The notes under the pieces were generated by a model. It had not been told where the DNA came from. It saw nothing but the letters and a program-made list of their open reading frames with translations, and did no database searches. Positions 31,115 through 40,581 of a DNA stretch of 64,000 nucleotides are shown here, in pieces (within the stretch, counting starts at the first letter, position 1; every line of letters starts with the position of its first letter). The stretch lies in NCBI GenBank assembly GCA_900553015.1, contig USBY01000006.1:1-64000 (forward strand), given 5' to 3'. This DNA is from an uncultured Clostridium sp. Its GTDB lineage: Bacteria > Bacillota > Clostridia > TANB77 > CAG-508. Made by a program: the position numbers and the translations under genes.

Positions 31115-32248
31115 TTATCTTTTACCTAAGGTTAAATTTACCGTATTGGTATTATTCCCTCTTCTATACTCTATTTTTATAATTTCTCCTGGATTTTTAG
31201 TATAGATATATTCTTTTATATCATTCATAGTGTATATTAGTTTATCATCTATTTTTAATATTATATCACCTTTTATTAAACCGCAACTTGCAGCTGGACT
31301 ATTTGTAGTTACTTCCTCTATATATACACCGCTATCCAATTTAAAAGTTTTATCTATATATGGAATAATATTTTTATCATATCCAGAAATTCCAATAGAA
31401 GGTTCTTCAAAATTGCCTGTAGTACTATATTTTTCTATTATTGGTTTAACTACATTTATTGGTACTGCAAATCCAATTCCTTCTGCAGTATCTATTTTTA
31501 ACGAATTTATTCCAATGACTTCACCCGCTGTATTTATTAATGGTCCTCCACTATTTCCAGGGTTTATTGTAGCATCTGTTTGAATTAAATCTGTCATTAG
31601 GACTTCTTCGTTATTTTCGGTAAATTTTAGTGTTCTTGCTTTTGCACTTATTATACCTGATGTTACAGTTCTTTCGAATTCATAGCCAATAGGGTTTCCA
31701 ATTGCATATACTGTTTGTCCTGCTTTTACACTAGTTGAATCTCCTAATTTTACTGCTTTTAATCCTTCTAAGTTTATTTTTACTATACTTAAATCTAAAG
31801 TTGCATCTGCCCAAACAACATTAGCATCATATGTGTTTCCATTTTCTAATGTAACATAACAACTACTATATTTATCTCCAGAAACATGCTTATTTGTTAT
31901 AATATATCCATTTGATGATGCAATAACTCCTGTTCCTAGTCCTAGTTTTTCTATTCCGTCTTCTGTAAATATAGAGCTTCCCATCTCTTTAATTTTAGAA
32001 ATTCCAACAACGCTATGGTTAACCTCTTCTATTATATCTTCTATTGTTGTATCTTGACTTGTAACATTTTGTACAGTTTGACTTGTTCTATCTACTTTTA
32101 AGTCCTCATTAATTTTATTTACATCTGTTCTGATATATAGTCGTATAAGTGATGCTATTAAAACTATAGTTAATATAATAATAAATGCTATGAAAAAATT
32201 TTTTCCTATATTCTTTTTCTTTCTTTTTACTCTTCTATATTTTTGCAT
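31115..32248 (-). CDS. HtrA/DegP-like membrane-anchored serine protease with PDZ domain
   Basis: A 377-residue protein. It has a short basic cytoplasmic start (KYRRVKRKKKNIGK), a membrane helix (residues 16-37), then a trypsin-like domain with all three catalytic residues: His in IITNKHVSG, Asp in DATLDLSIVKI, Ser in NPGNSGGPL. A C-terminal PDZ domain (GVYIEEVTTNSPAASCGLIKGDIILKID) completes the family architecture. Such proteases degrade misfolded proteins at the outer face of the membrane. The ribosome site AAAGGAGG abuts a 10-bp hairpin (TTTGGAAAAC with GTTTTCCAAA, 32261-32293). It lies 64 bp after the acyl ligase gene and may be co-transcribed with it. Confidence 0.93.
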   Translation of the reverse strand: MQKYRRVKRKKKNIGKNFFIAFIIILTIVLIASLIRLYIRTDVNKINEDLKVDRTSQTVQNVTSQDTTIEDIIEEVNHSVVGISKIKEMGSSIFTEDGIEKLGLGTGVIASSNGYIITNKHVSGDKYSSCYVTLENGNTYDANVVWADATLDLSIVKINLEGLKAVKLGDSTSVKAGQTVYAIGNPIGYEFERTVTSGIISAKARTLKFTENNEEVLMTDLIQTDATINPGNSGGPLINTAGEVIGINSLKIDTAEGIGFAVPINVVKPIIEKYSTTGNFEEPSIGISGYDKNIIPYIDKTFKLDSGVYIEEVTTNSPAASCGLIKGDIILKIDDKLIYTMNDIKEYIYTKNPGEIIKIEYRRGNNTNTVNLTLGKR

Positions 32249-32312
32249 AAAAAACCTCCTTTGGAAAACTTTTCTTAATATTTATGTTTTCCAAAAGGAA
32301 ATTTTTAATACA

Positions 32313-34023
32313 TTATTTAATTTTTTCCAACTTGTTTATTTCTTGATATCTTTTTACTTTATGTGTTGTAGTTTTATCTAATGGCTTATCTGTAATTACT
32401 ATTTCTTTAATATGTTTATATGTTGGTAAATTTTTATTTATCTCTTTTATTTGTTTCCAAATAATTTGTTTATACTCATCCTCTGTTTTGTTTCCTAATT
32501 CTTTTTCTATTAGATCTTTATTATACACAATTTTTGCACAAAGTAATGTATCTGTTATATCTTTGTCTCTTGCATATACTAAACTTTCATCTATATAATC
32601 AATTTTATTAATTAAAAATTCTAATTCTTGAGGATATATATTCTTACCATTTCTTAGTACGATAATATCACTTTTTCTTCCTGTTACATATACAAAGCCA
32701 TCTTTGTCTATATATCCATAATCGCCTGTATAGAACCATCCTTTTCTTAATACCTTTTTAGTTGCTTCTTTATTTTCATAATATCCAAGCATAATACTTG
32801 GTCCTTTAGCAACAATCTCCCCTACTCCATCTTTATCCTTTCCTTCAATTTTTACTTCTATATTGCATAAAGGTAAACCGACAGAGCCAGGTCTTTTTCT
32901 TTCATCACTTTCTGCAGTTATAACAGGAGATGTCTCTGTTAAGCCATATCCTTGTACTAAATCAATTCCAAGAGCATTGTAACCTTCTATCGTTTCTTTA
33001 TTCATTGGTGCTGCCCCGTATAATACAACTCTTAAATATTCATCAAACTGTTTAAGAACTGCTTTAAATAAAAACTTTCTTGCATCTATATGATGCTTTA
33101 ATAAAAAGCTTGAAAAACTTTTAAGTTTATTTATTAACTTTTCCTTACCACTATTTTCGATTCCTTTTTGAATCTTTTTATACATTGTTTCTAATACTAA
33201 TGGAACTGCAACAAATACGCTAACTTGGAACTCTTTTAAATTATCTGCTATATGTCTTAGTCCCTCACAAAATGCAATTGTAGCACCACTATAAGTTCCA
33301 TATAAAAATGTTATTGTACATTCAAAAGTGTGATGTATTGGTAAAAAAGAAAGTAATGTATCTGTTTTATATAATTTAACATGTTTAGCTATCGCACTAA
33401 TATTTGAACAAATATTATTTTGCGATAACATTACTGCTTTAGGTTCATTGGTAGTACCTGATGTAAAAAGCATTATATACATCTCTTTATTATCAATTGT
33501 TACTTTATTGTATTTTTTCTTATTTGATTTTGCTATTTTTTTACCTTTATTAATAAAGTTTTCGAAATTTATTTCATCCTCGTCTGTGGTTTCATCCATA
33601 CAAATTTTATATTTTATTTGTAAACCATCATTTATTGCATTTGATATAGCATCAGTATATTTTTTCTCGTATACAACTACATCTACTTCACTTCTTTTTA
33701 ACAGTTTTTCTATCTCTATATCTGTTAATGCTTTATCTAAAGGTACAATTACCTTACCGGCAGTTTCAGTTCCTAAATATGTAACGCACCATTCATATCT
33801 GTTATTCCCTATAACAGCAATTCTTTTTGCATTTATAGATATAAGCGCTTCTGCCATTGCTTTTATATCTTCTGCAAACTTCTTATATGTTACTTCTTGT
33901 ACTTCACCGAGCTTGTTTAAATTTAAATGCTACTTTGTCTCCAAATTTTTCATATCTTTTTACTAGCTCCCTGAAGTTTTTTATTGGTTTCCTTTCTATG
34001 TCATTTTCTCTTTGTTTTTTCAT
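32313..34023 (-). CDS. AMP-dependent acyl-CoA synthetase (fatty acid ligase), apparent frameshift near codon 36
   Basis: From ATG 34023 (GGGGG seven bases upstream) the frame reads MKKQRENDIERKPIKNFREL and on to DKVAFKFK. It is then broken by one extra base at about 33912-33920. The remaining 514 residues (from 33857 as an uninterrupted ATG frame) are a full ANL-superfamily ligase: MLFTSGTTNEPKAVMLSQNN, YGLTETSP, WFYTGDYGYID and a C-terminal GRKSDIIVLRNGKNIYP. The family activates carboxylates to acyl-AMP and then acyl-CoA. It is divergent from the NRPS gene with back-to-back promoters, so it may supply the acyl starter for that synthetase (inference). Without the frameshift it would be about 570 residues, a normal length. 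Confidence 0.88.
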
Positions 34024-34056
34024 AGACATTCCCCCAAATTCTCTTAGGATGCCTTT

Positions 34057-34085
34057 ATTCTATAACAAATGGTTAAATTGTTCAA
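34057..34085 (-). promoter_or_regulatory. Promoter of the acyl ligase gene
   Basis: Minus strand TTGAAC (34080-34085), 17-base spacer, TAGAAT (34057-34062). Confidence 0.7.
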
Positions 34086-34093
34086 TATTTTTG

Positions 34094-34122
34094 TTGATTT
34101 TTAATTTCTTTAAGTATATAAT
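34094..34122 (+). promoter_or_regulatory. Promoter of the NRPS-kinase operon
   Basis: TTGATT (34094-34099), 17-base spacer, TATAAT (34117-34122). Its -35 lies only eight bases from the -35 of the divergent ligase promoter, so one regulator could act on both. Confidence 0.75.
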
Positions 34123-34150
34123 TTTTTCAAGATTAATATAGGTGATTTTT

Positions 34151-37100
34151 ATGAACAATTTTAAATTTTATGATTTAACTATTCCACAAAAATCTATTTA
34201 TTTAACCGAAGAATATGCATCTGGCAGTAGTGTTAATCTAATTGGTGGTAACATTATTATAGATGAACCGGTAAATTTAGATTTTTTGGAAAAAGCTTTA
34301 AATATTTTTGTAAAAAAGAATGACGCAATTAGAATTCGTATTCATATGGAAAATAACAAACCAAAGCAGTACATAACTCCATATGAACCTTTTACTGTAA
34401 GACGAGTTTTTATTAAAGATAAACAAGAATTAGAAGACCTTAGCTTACAGGCTGTTAATAAAAAATTTGATTTTTTTGATTCTAAACTATTTTGGTTTAC
34501 TCTTTTCAAGTTTGAAGATAATACTGGGGGATTAATCGTAACTTTTCACCATATCATTTCTGACGCTTGGACTATGAGTTTATTCGTAGACCAAGTAATG
34601 AATATTTATTCAAAATTAATAGCTGGTGAAATTATTGATGATTCTGATAATAATTCCTATCTAGACTTTGCAAAAAGTGAACAAGACTATTTACATACTC
34701 CAAGATTCCAAAAAGATAAAGAATTTTGGAATACTTTCTTTGACTCTGAGCCAGAGCCATCTTTAATTTCCGACCAAAAAGAAAAAATTATAGATACAAC
34801 TGCAAAAAGGAAAATATATATTCTAGATAAAGAATTGTATTCAAAATTAGATGCTTTTTGTAAAGAACATAACTGTTCTCTTTATACATTTTTTATGGCT
34901 ATATATTCACTATATTTAGCACGTATTAATAATAATGATTTCTCTACAATTGGAACACCTATCTTAAATAGAACCAATTTTAAAGAAAAAAATACTTGTG
35001 GAATATTTGTAAGCACTCAAGCCTTTTTTATGAAAATGAATTATGAAGAGACTTTTACAGACTTCTTAAGAGAAGTTTTAACTAACCAAATGAAATTCTT
35101 TAGACATCAAAAATATCCATATTCTACATTACTAGAAGATTTAAAAGACAAATATAATATCTCATATAATTTATATGATTTAGCACTATCTTACCAAAAT
35201 GCTAGAATAGATAACACTGTAGCTAATATAAAATTTCATACAAACTGGTCTTTTAATAATAATTGTTCTGATACCTTACAAATACATTTTTATGATTTAG
35301 ATGATACTGGAATAATTAATATTTATTATGATTATAAAGTTTCTAAATTTTCGGAAGAACAAATAGATAAAATTCATTCAAGAATTATGAATATGACTCT
35401 ACGTGTATTAGATAATCCTTCTATCTTATTAAAAGATATAAGTATTATATGCGAGAAAGAAGAAGAACTTATAATAAATAAATTTAATAATTCTAATATT
35501 GCTCATCCTAGAAATATAGGAATTCATGAGTTAATTGAAGATGTTGCTAGTCAGTATCCTAATAATACAGCAGTTACATATAATGGCGAGCATATAACTT
35601 ATAAAGAATTAATTGTTAATAGTACTAAGATTGCTACTAACCTTATCGAAAATGGTGTAAAAAAAGGAGATTGTGTAGCAGTTTTATTTAAAAATAAAGA
35701 TATTAATCTTATTTGTTCATTATTAGGAGTTTTAAAAGCTGGAGCTGCTTTCTTAGCAATTTATCCTGATTATCCTAATGAACGAATTGAATATATATTA
35801 GAAAACAGTAATAGCAAAATATTAATTACTGAACAATATTTTGACAACTTAAATATAAATTGTCCAAGATTATATATTAATAAATTAAAGGATTACCCAG
35901 CTATTGGTAAATTTCCTAAAGTATTACCAGATGACAATGCCTATATCATTTATACTTCTGGTTCTACAGGAAAGCCAAAAGGAACTATGCAATCACATAA
36001 TAATATTATTAATTTTGTATACTCTTTTAATCATTATTTAGATGATTCAATTACAGCTGATGACCAATTTTTATCTGTAACTAATATTTGTTTTGATGTT
36101 AGTATCGCAGAAATTTTTACAGCGCTTACTTTTGGTGGCAATTTACACTTATATAAAGATTTAAATAATAGTAGTATAGTGGAACTTGCTAAATATATTT
36201 CGGTTAATAATATTACATTTGCATACTTCCCACCTGCCATGTTGCATTCTATATATGAGGAATTAGCTAAATATCCAAAATTAGCATTAAATAAAATATT
36301 GGTTGGTGTAGAACCTATTAAAGCTTCTACTCTATCTAATTTTTATAACTTAAATCCTAATATGAAAATTGTAAATGGTTATGGACCATCTGAAACTACT
36401 ATTTGTTGTACAATGTATAAATTTAAAAATACTTTGCCACCTAATAGCATAACACCTATTGGAAGTCCAATTGGTAACTCTAAAATATTTATTTTGGATA
36501 AATTAAAAAGATTAGTTCCAATTGGTAAAGTTGGCGAAATCTATGTACAAGGTGAATGTGTTGGTAATGGATATTTAAACAATCCAGAAAAAACAAAAGC
36601 ATCTTTTGATTTAGAAAATAGAATATATAGAACTGGCGATTCTGCAAAATGGCTTCCAGATGGTTCAATAATGTTCGTTGGTAGAAATGATAATCAAATA
36701 AAATATAGAGGTTATAGAATTGATTTAGGAGAAATTGAAAATACAATAAAAAATATTCACGGTGTAAAAAATTGTACAATTATATTAAATAAAGAATCTT
36801 CTGGCAATTCAACTCTAGTTGCATTTGTAATTATAGATTCATCAATAATAGATCAAGAATCATTTAGAAATATACTAGTTAATAAGTTGCCTCATTATAT
36901 GATTCCAAATCAGTTTGAATTTTTAGATAAATTTCCTTTAAATACAAATGGAAAAATCGATAGAAAAAAATTATTAGCACATATAAATGATTTAGATATA
37001 GAAAATTATGAGGCTCCTAATAACGATATAGAAAAAACATTGTGTTCTATATGGGAAAAAGTTTTAGGAAAATCTAAGATTGGAATAAAAGATAATTTCT

Positions 37101-38419
37101 TTTCTTTAGGAGGGGATTCACTAGATTCTATAAAGATTTCTGTAGAAGCTGCAAAATATGATATAAAATTATCTGCACAAGATTTTTATAGATATCCTAC
37201 AATTAAATTATTAGAAAAATATGCACTAAATGCACAAGTCCCTATTCCTAGTACAATTAATACAGTGGATTACGAAACTTTTCAAATAGAAAAAAGTTCT
37301 CCAAGTTATATAAATGGAGATATTTTATTAACAGGTGCTACAGGATTTTTAGGGGCTCATATTCTTTGTGAATTATTAGAAAAAACTAATTATACAATAT
37401 ATTGTTTAGTAAGGGGAGAATCTTTAGATAGTTCATCTAAAAGATTAAAAGGAAGACTACAATACTACTTTAAAGATAAATTAGATCATTATTTTAATAA
37501 TAGAATTATAGTTATTAATGGTGACTTTACTAAAGAGCACTTAGGCCTTATTTATAATGCATATAATGAGTTGTGTTCAAATATACAGTGTATAATTAAT
37601 GCTGCAGCAACTGTTAAGCATTTAGGAGATTATGCTGTTTTTGAAAAAACAAATGTATTAAGTGTAAAGAATTTAATAGCAGTTTGTAAAGATATTCCAA
37701 ACTGCCAATTAGTACATATTTCTACGCTTTCAGTCGCAGGCAGTAATGATCCTAATGGTTCATGTAATTTTACAGAAAAGGATTTATTTGTTAACCAAGA
37801 TATTAGTGAAAATATTTATATAAAAACTAAATTTGAGGCAGAAAAGTTACTATTAGAAGAAAACCAAAAAGGTCTTCCTATAACAATATTCCGTTTAGGA
37901 AATATTACTTGGAGAAGTTATGATGGTATTTTCCAACATAATCTAGAGGAAAATTTATTTTTTAATTTAATACAGTTTATTATAAAAGCAAAAAAAATTC
38001 CTCTAGAGTTAAAAGATAAAACATTTAATATAAGTCCTGTTGATGAATGCGCAAGTTTAATAGTATCTATTCTACAAAATGATAATAAATATAATGTATA
38101 TCATATCTATAATCAAAATGAATTAACTTTACAAGAAATTGTTAACTTATTAAATAATTTAGGTTTTAACATACAATTTACTACTGATAATTCATTAAAA
38201 GATTTAGAAGATTCTACTGAAAATATTAATTTATCTTCTTACTTATATAAATTATTAACTAGCAAACACGAAGCAAGCAATATCAAAGTATCTAGTCCTT
38301 ATACAACTAAGATATTAAAAGAAATTAATTTTAATTGGTCTAATATAAATACTAATTATTTTAAACACGGATTGGAGGAAAATTTAAATGAAAAAAACTT
38401 TGGACAAAAATTGGGCTAA
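34151..38419 (+). CDS. Nonribosomal peptide synthetase, single module C-A-T-R
   Basis: A 1422-residue protein with four domains. Condensation is at about 1-430, with HHIISDAW near residue 137 (second His catalytic). Adenylation is at about 450-945, with YTSGSTGKPKG near 600, NGYGPSETT and NGKIDRKKL. The carrier domain is at about 955-1030, with LGGDSLDS (phosphopantetheine Ser near 987). A terminal thioester reductase is at about 1060-1422, with LTGATGFLGAHIL, HISTLS and YIKTK, the NADPH and Thr/Tyr/Lys catalytic motifs. A leading C domain plus terminal R domain predicts an N-acylated amino acid released as an aldehyde or alcohol. My hand-read specificity code is D-V-A-Y-V-V-G-I-C-K, for which I assign no substrate. 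The ATG at 34151 has AGGTGA before it. Its last 32 bases overlap the kinase gene. Confidence 0.93.
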   Translation: MNNFKFYDLTIPQKSIYLTEEYASGSSVNLIGGNIIIDEPVNLDFLEKALNIFVKKNDAIRIRIHMENNKPKQYITPYEPFTVRRVFIKDKQELEDLSLQAVNKKFDFFDSKLFWFTLFKFEDNTGGLIVTFHHIISDAWTMSLFVDQVMNIYSKLIAGEIIDDSDNNSYLDFAKSEQDYLHTPRFQKDKEFWNTFFDSEPEPSLISDQKEKIIDTTAKRKIYILDKELYSKLDAFCKEHNCSLYTFFMAIYSLYLARINNNDFSTIGTPILNRTNFKEKNTCGIFVSTQAFFMKMNYEETFTDFLREVLTNQMKFFRHQKYPYSTLLEDLKDKYNISYNLYDLALSYQNARIDNTVANIKFHTNWSFNNNCSDTLQIHFYDLDDTGIINIYYDYKVSKFSEEQIDKIHSRIMNMTLRVLDNPSILLKDISIICEKEEELIINKFNNSNIAHPRNIGIHELIEDVASQYPNNTAVTYNGEHITYKELIVNSTKIATNLIENGVKKGDCVAVLFKNKDINLICSLLGVLKAGAAFLAIYPDYPNERIEYILENSNSKILITEQYFDNLNINCPRLYINKLKDYPAIGKFPKVLPDDNAYIIYTSGSTGKPKGTMQSHNNIINFVYSFNHYLDDSITADDQFLSVTNICFDVSIAEIFTALTFGGNLHLYKDLNNSSIVELAKYISVNNITFAYFPPAMLHSIYEELAKYPKLALNKILVGVEPIKASTLSNFYNLNPNMKIVNGYGPSETTICCTMYKFKNTLPPNSITPIGSPIGNSKIFILDKLKRLVPIGKVGEIYVQGECVGNGYLNNPEKTKASFDLENRIYRTGDSAKWLPDGSIMFVGRNDNQIKYRGYRIDLGEIENTIKNIHGVKNCTIILNKESSGNSTLVAFVIIDSSIIDQESFRNILVNKLPHYMIPNQFEFLDKFPLNTNGKIDRKKLLAHINDLDIENYEAPNNDIEKTLCSIWEKVLGKSKIGIKDNFFSLGGDSLDSIKISVEAAKYDIKLSAQDFYRYPTIKLLEKYALNAQVPIPSTINTVDYETFQIEKSSPSYINGDILLTGATGFLGAHILCELLEKTNYTIYCLVRGESLDSSSKRLKGRLQYYFKDKLDHYFNNRIIVINGDFTKEHLGLIYNAYNELCSNIQCIINAAATVKHLGDYAVFEKTNVLSVKNLIAVCKDIPNCQLVHISTLSVAGSNDPNGSCNFTEKDLFVNQDISENIYIKTKFEAEKLLLEENQKGLPITIFRLGNITWRSYDGIFQHNLEENLFFNLIQFIIKAKKIPLELKDKTFNISPVDECASLIVSILQNDNKYNVYHIYNQNELTLQEIVNLLNNLGFNIQFTTDNSLKDLEDSTENINLSSYLYKLLTSKHEASNIKVSSPYTTKILKEINFNWSNINTNYFKHGLEENLNEKNFGQKLG

Positions 38420-40454
38420 ACTGATTTTAGTGTATAACCTTGCCTGTATAATTGTTTCATTATTCTTCTATAAATTGGTGCCTACATTTTTATGCTACCC
38501 ACCAAATTCTATAGATAATGAATTTCAAATGGTTATAAATGGACTAACTTACACACAGCAATATGTAATGATAGTTCTATGTAGTTTATTAATGGAAAAT
38601 ATTATATTAATACATAGTTTAAGAAAAGCAAATAAAATAAGAGCAGAACTGTTACAATCACCTAAAAAGGATGCTACAAAGTTATACTATAAACTTTCTA
38701 AAACAATATCTAGAATACCTAATTTAATATATATTGTACAAATAATAGTTCCTGTTATTATGATTGCAATAACATTTAGTTTGTTACAAGGTGAATTGTT
38801 TATTACTTTAAAAGTATGCTTACTATTCTTTTCTATGTTAACATTAATAGCAAGTATCTCATATATATTCTCTAAAAAGACTTTCCAAAATATTTTAGTA
38901 GATATATATCATGAAGTTTCTGGCTATTCTAATATAGATAGTAATTTTAATAAATATGTAAAAAGATCAAGTATAAAAAATGTTATTTTTATTGTAACAA
39001 TACCTATGTTTATAGTTACTGCACTTTTAATTGCTTTATCTGGCTATTCTTCTATTATAAAAGAAACTGGTGATTTAACTTACGACTTATATAATCAGGA
39101 ATTAAACTCATTAGAGCTTCCTGCACAAACGGAAGAAAATCCTTTAGATGTATTAACTAACGCTCTTTCAGCAATTGAATATAAAAAAGCTAAAGTAGAT
39201 TCATATTTTATTATTGCTCCAGATGGCAATATAACAACTTCTAATGGTGAGGAATTATCAATATTCTTTACAAAATATATGAACGATTTAGCATCTACTC
39301 AACCTGAAAAAAATAGAACCTATGACTTTTATGGTGATGACTCTCAAGGAGTATTTAAAAGTATTACTATAAACGGGGAAACATGGACTATAGGTATACG
39401 TTATAATTTAGTGTCTAACACTATTTTAATCGGATTATTATCAATTTTCGCAGTATTATTTATAATTAATATTATTTTATTAAGATATTTCGCAAATTAT
39501 ATTGCAAATGAAATAAAAAGGGTTTCTGATGCATTACTAAAAATTGTAGAAAATAAAAATATCGACCATAGTGCTAGATTGCCAGTTGTTTCTAATGACG
39601 AAATTGGTGACTTGGTAAATGCATTTAATGAGATTCAAGACCTTACAAAGAATAATATAAATCAAATACATAATAATCAAAACATGCTTATAGAAAGAGA
39701 ACGTCTCGCATCTTTAGGACAATTAATAGGTGGTATTGCTCATAACTTAAAAACACCTATAATGTCTATATCCGGTGCTGCAGAAGGGCTTACAGATTTA
39801 GTTACTGAATATGATAAATCTATTGGCGATAAAGATGTAACAGAACAAGATCATCATGATATTGCAAAAGATATGACATCTTGGATTGAAAAAATTAAAA
39901 AATATACAGAATATATGTCTGATGTTATAACTGCAGTTAAAGGACAAGCTGTTAATTTCTCTTCTACAAGTAATATTCATTTTTACATGGATGAATTACT
40001 AAAAAATATTGATATATTAATGAAACACGAATTAAAAAATGCTTTAGTTTCACTTAATATAATAAATAATGTACCTTCAAGTACCTATATTAATGGTGAT
40101 ATAAACTGCTTGGTACAAGTAATAAATAATATGATTTCAAATGCTATCCAATCATATAATGGTAAGCCAAATCAAAAAATAGATTTAATATTAAATGTTA
40201 AAGATAATAAAATAATAATACAAGTAAAAGATTATGGACCTGGTATTCCTAAAGAAGTTCAAGAAAAACTATTTAAAGAAATGATTACCACAAAAGGAAA
40301 AAACGGAACAGGACTTGGTTTATTTGTATCATATTCTACTATTAAAGCTCATTTTAATGGTGATATCAAATGTGATTCAGATAAAACTGGTACTACATTT
40401 TCAATTATTATTCCTTTATCAAAAACTGATAATTCTAATAAAACTGGTAAATAA
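38388..40454 (+). CDS. Membrane sensor histidine kinase, overlapping the NRPS gene
   Basis: A 688-residue protein. Four N-terminal membrane helices lie between residues 11 and ~165, with another near 205-225. An extracytoplasmic sensor region of ~120 residues (VDSYFIIAPDGNITTSNGEE, Cache-like) and a further helix follow. Then come HAMP (LPVVSNDEIGDLVNAFNEI), the phospho-acceptor His in GGIAHNLKTPIMS (near residue 449) and an ATPase domain with NMISNAIQSY, DYGPGIP and GTGLGLF. All kinase boxes look intact. Its start has GGAGG upstream and overlaps the NRPS end by 32 bases, implying translational coupling. A terminator follows. It may sense the NRPS product or its effect on the membrane (inference). 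Confidence 0.92.
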   Translation: MKKTLDKNWAKLILVYNLACIIVSLFFYKLVPTFLCYPPNSIDNEFQMVINGLTYTQQYVMIVLCSLLMENIILIHSLRKANKIRAELLQSPKKDATKLYYKLSKTISRIPNLIYIVQIIVPVIMIAITFSLLQGELFITLKVCLLFFSMLTLIASISYIFSKKTFQNILVDIYHEVSGYSNIDSNFNKYVKRSSIKNVIFIVTIPMFIVTALLIALSGYSSIIKETGDLTYDLYNQELNSLELPAQTEENPLDVLTNALSAIEYKKAKVDSYFIIAPDGNITTSNGEELSIFFTKYMNDLASTQPEKNRTYDFYGDDSQGVFKSITINGETWTIGIRYNLVSNTILIGLLSIFAVLFIINIILLRYFANYIANEIKRVSDALLKIVENKNIDHSARLPVVSNDEIGDLVNAFNEIQDLTKNNINQIHNNQNMLIERERLASLGQLIGGIAHNLKTPIMSISGAAEGLTDLVTEYDKSIGDKDVTEQDHHDIAKDMTSWIEKIKKYTEYMSDVITAVKGQAVNFSSTSNIHFYMDELLKNIDILMKHELKNALVSLNIINNVPSSTYINGDINCLVQVINNMISNAIQSYNGKPNQKIDLILNVKDNKIIIQVKDYGPGIPKEVQEKLFKEMITTKGKNGTGLGLFVSYSTIKAHFNGDIKCDSDKTGTTFSIIIPLSKTDNSNKTGK

Positions 40455-40465
40455 TTAAAGATATT

Positions 40466-40507
40466 AAAAGCGAAGGTAAATTGGCAAATTTTACCTTCGC
40501 TTTTTTT
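40466..40507 (+). terminator. Intrinsic terminator of the NRPS-kinase operon
   Basis: AAAAGCGAAGGTAAA, short loop, TTTTACCTTCGCTTTTTTT. Eleven bases after the kinase stop codon. Confidence 0.88.
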
Positions 40508-40581
40508 GTATTTTTTTTGACTTTTTTCTTGCTTTTATAGATTTTTATTTATATAATTTCTATATTAGGAGGTCTGTTATT

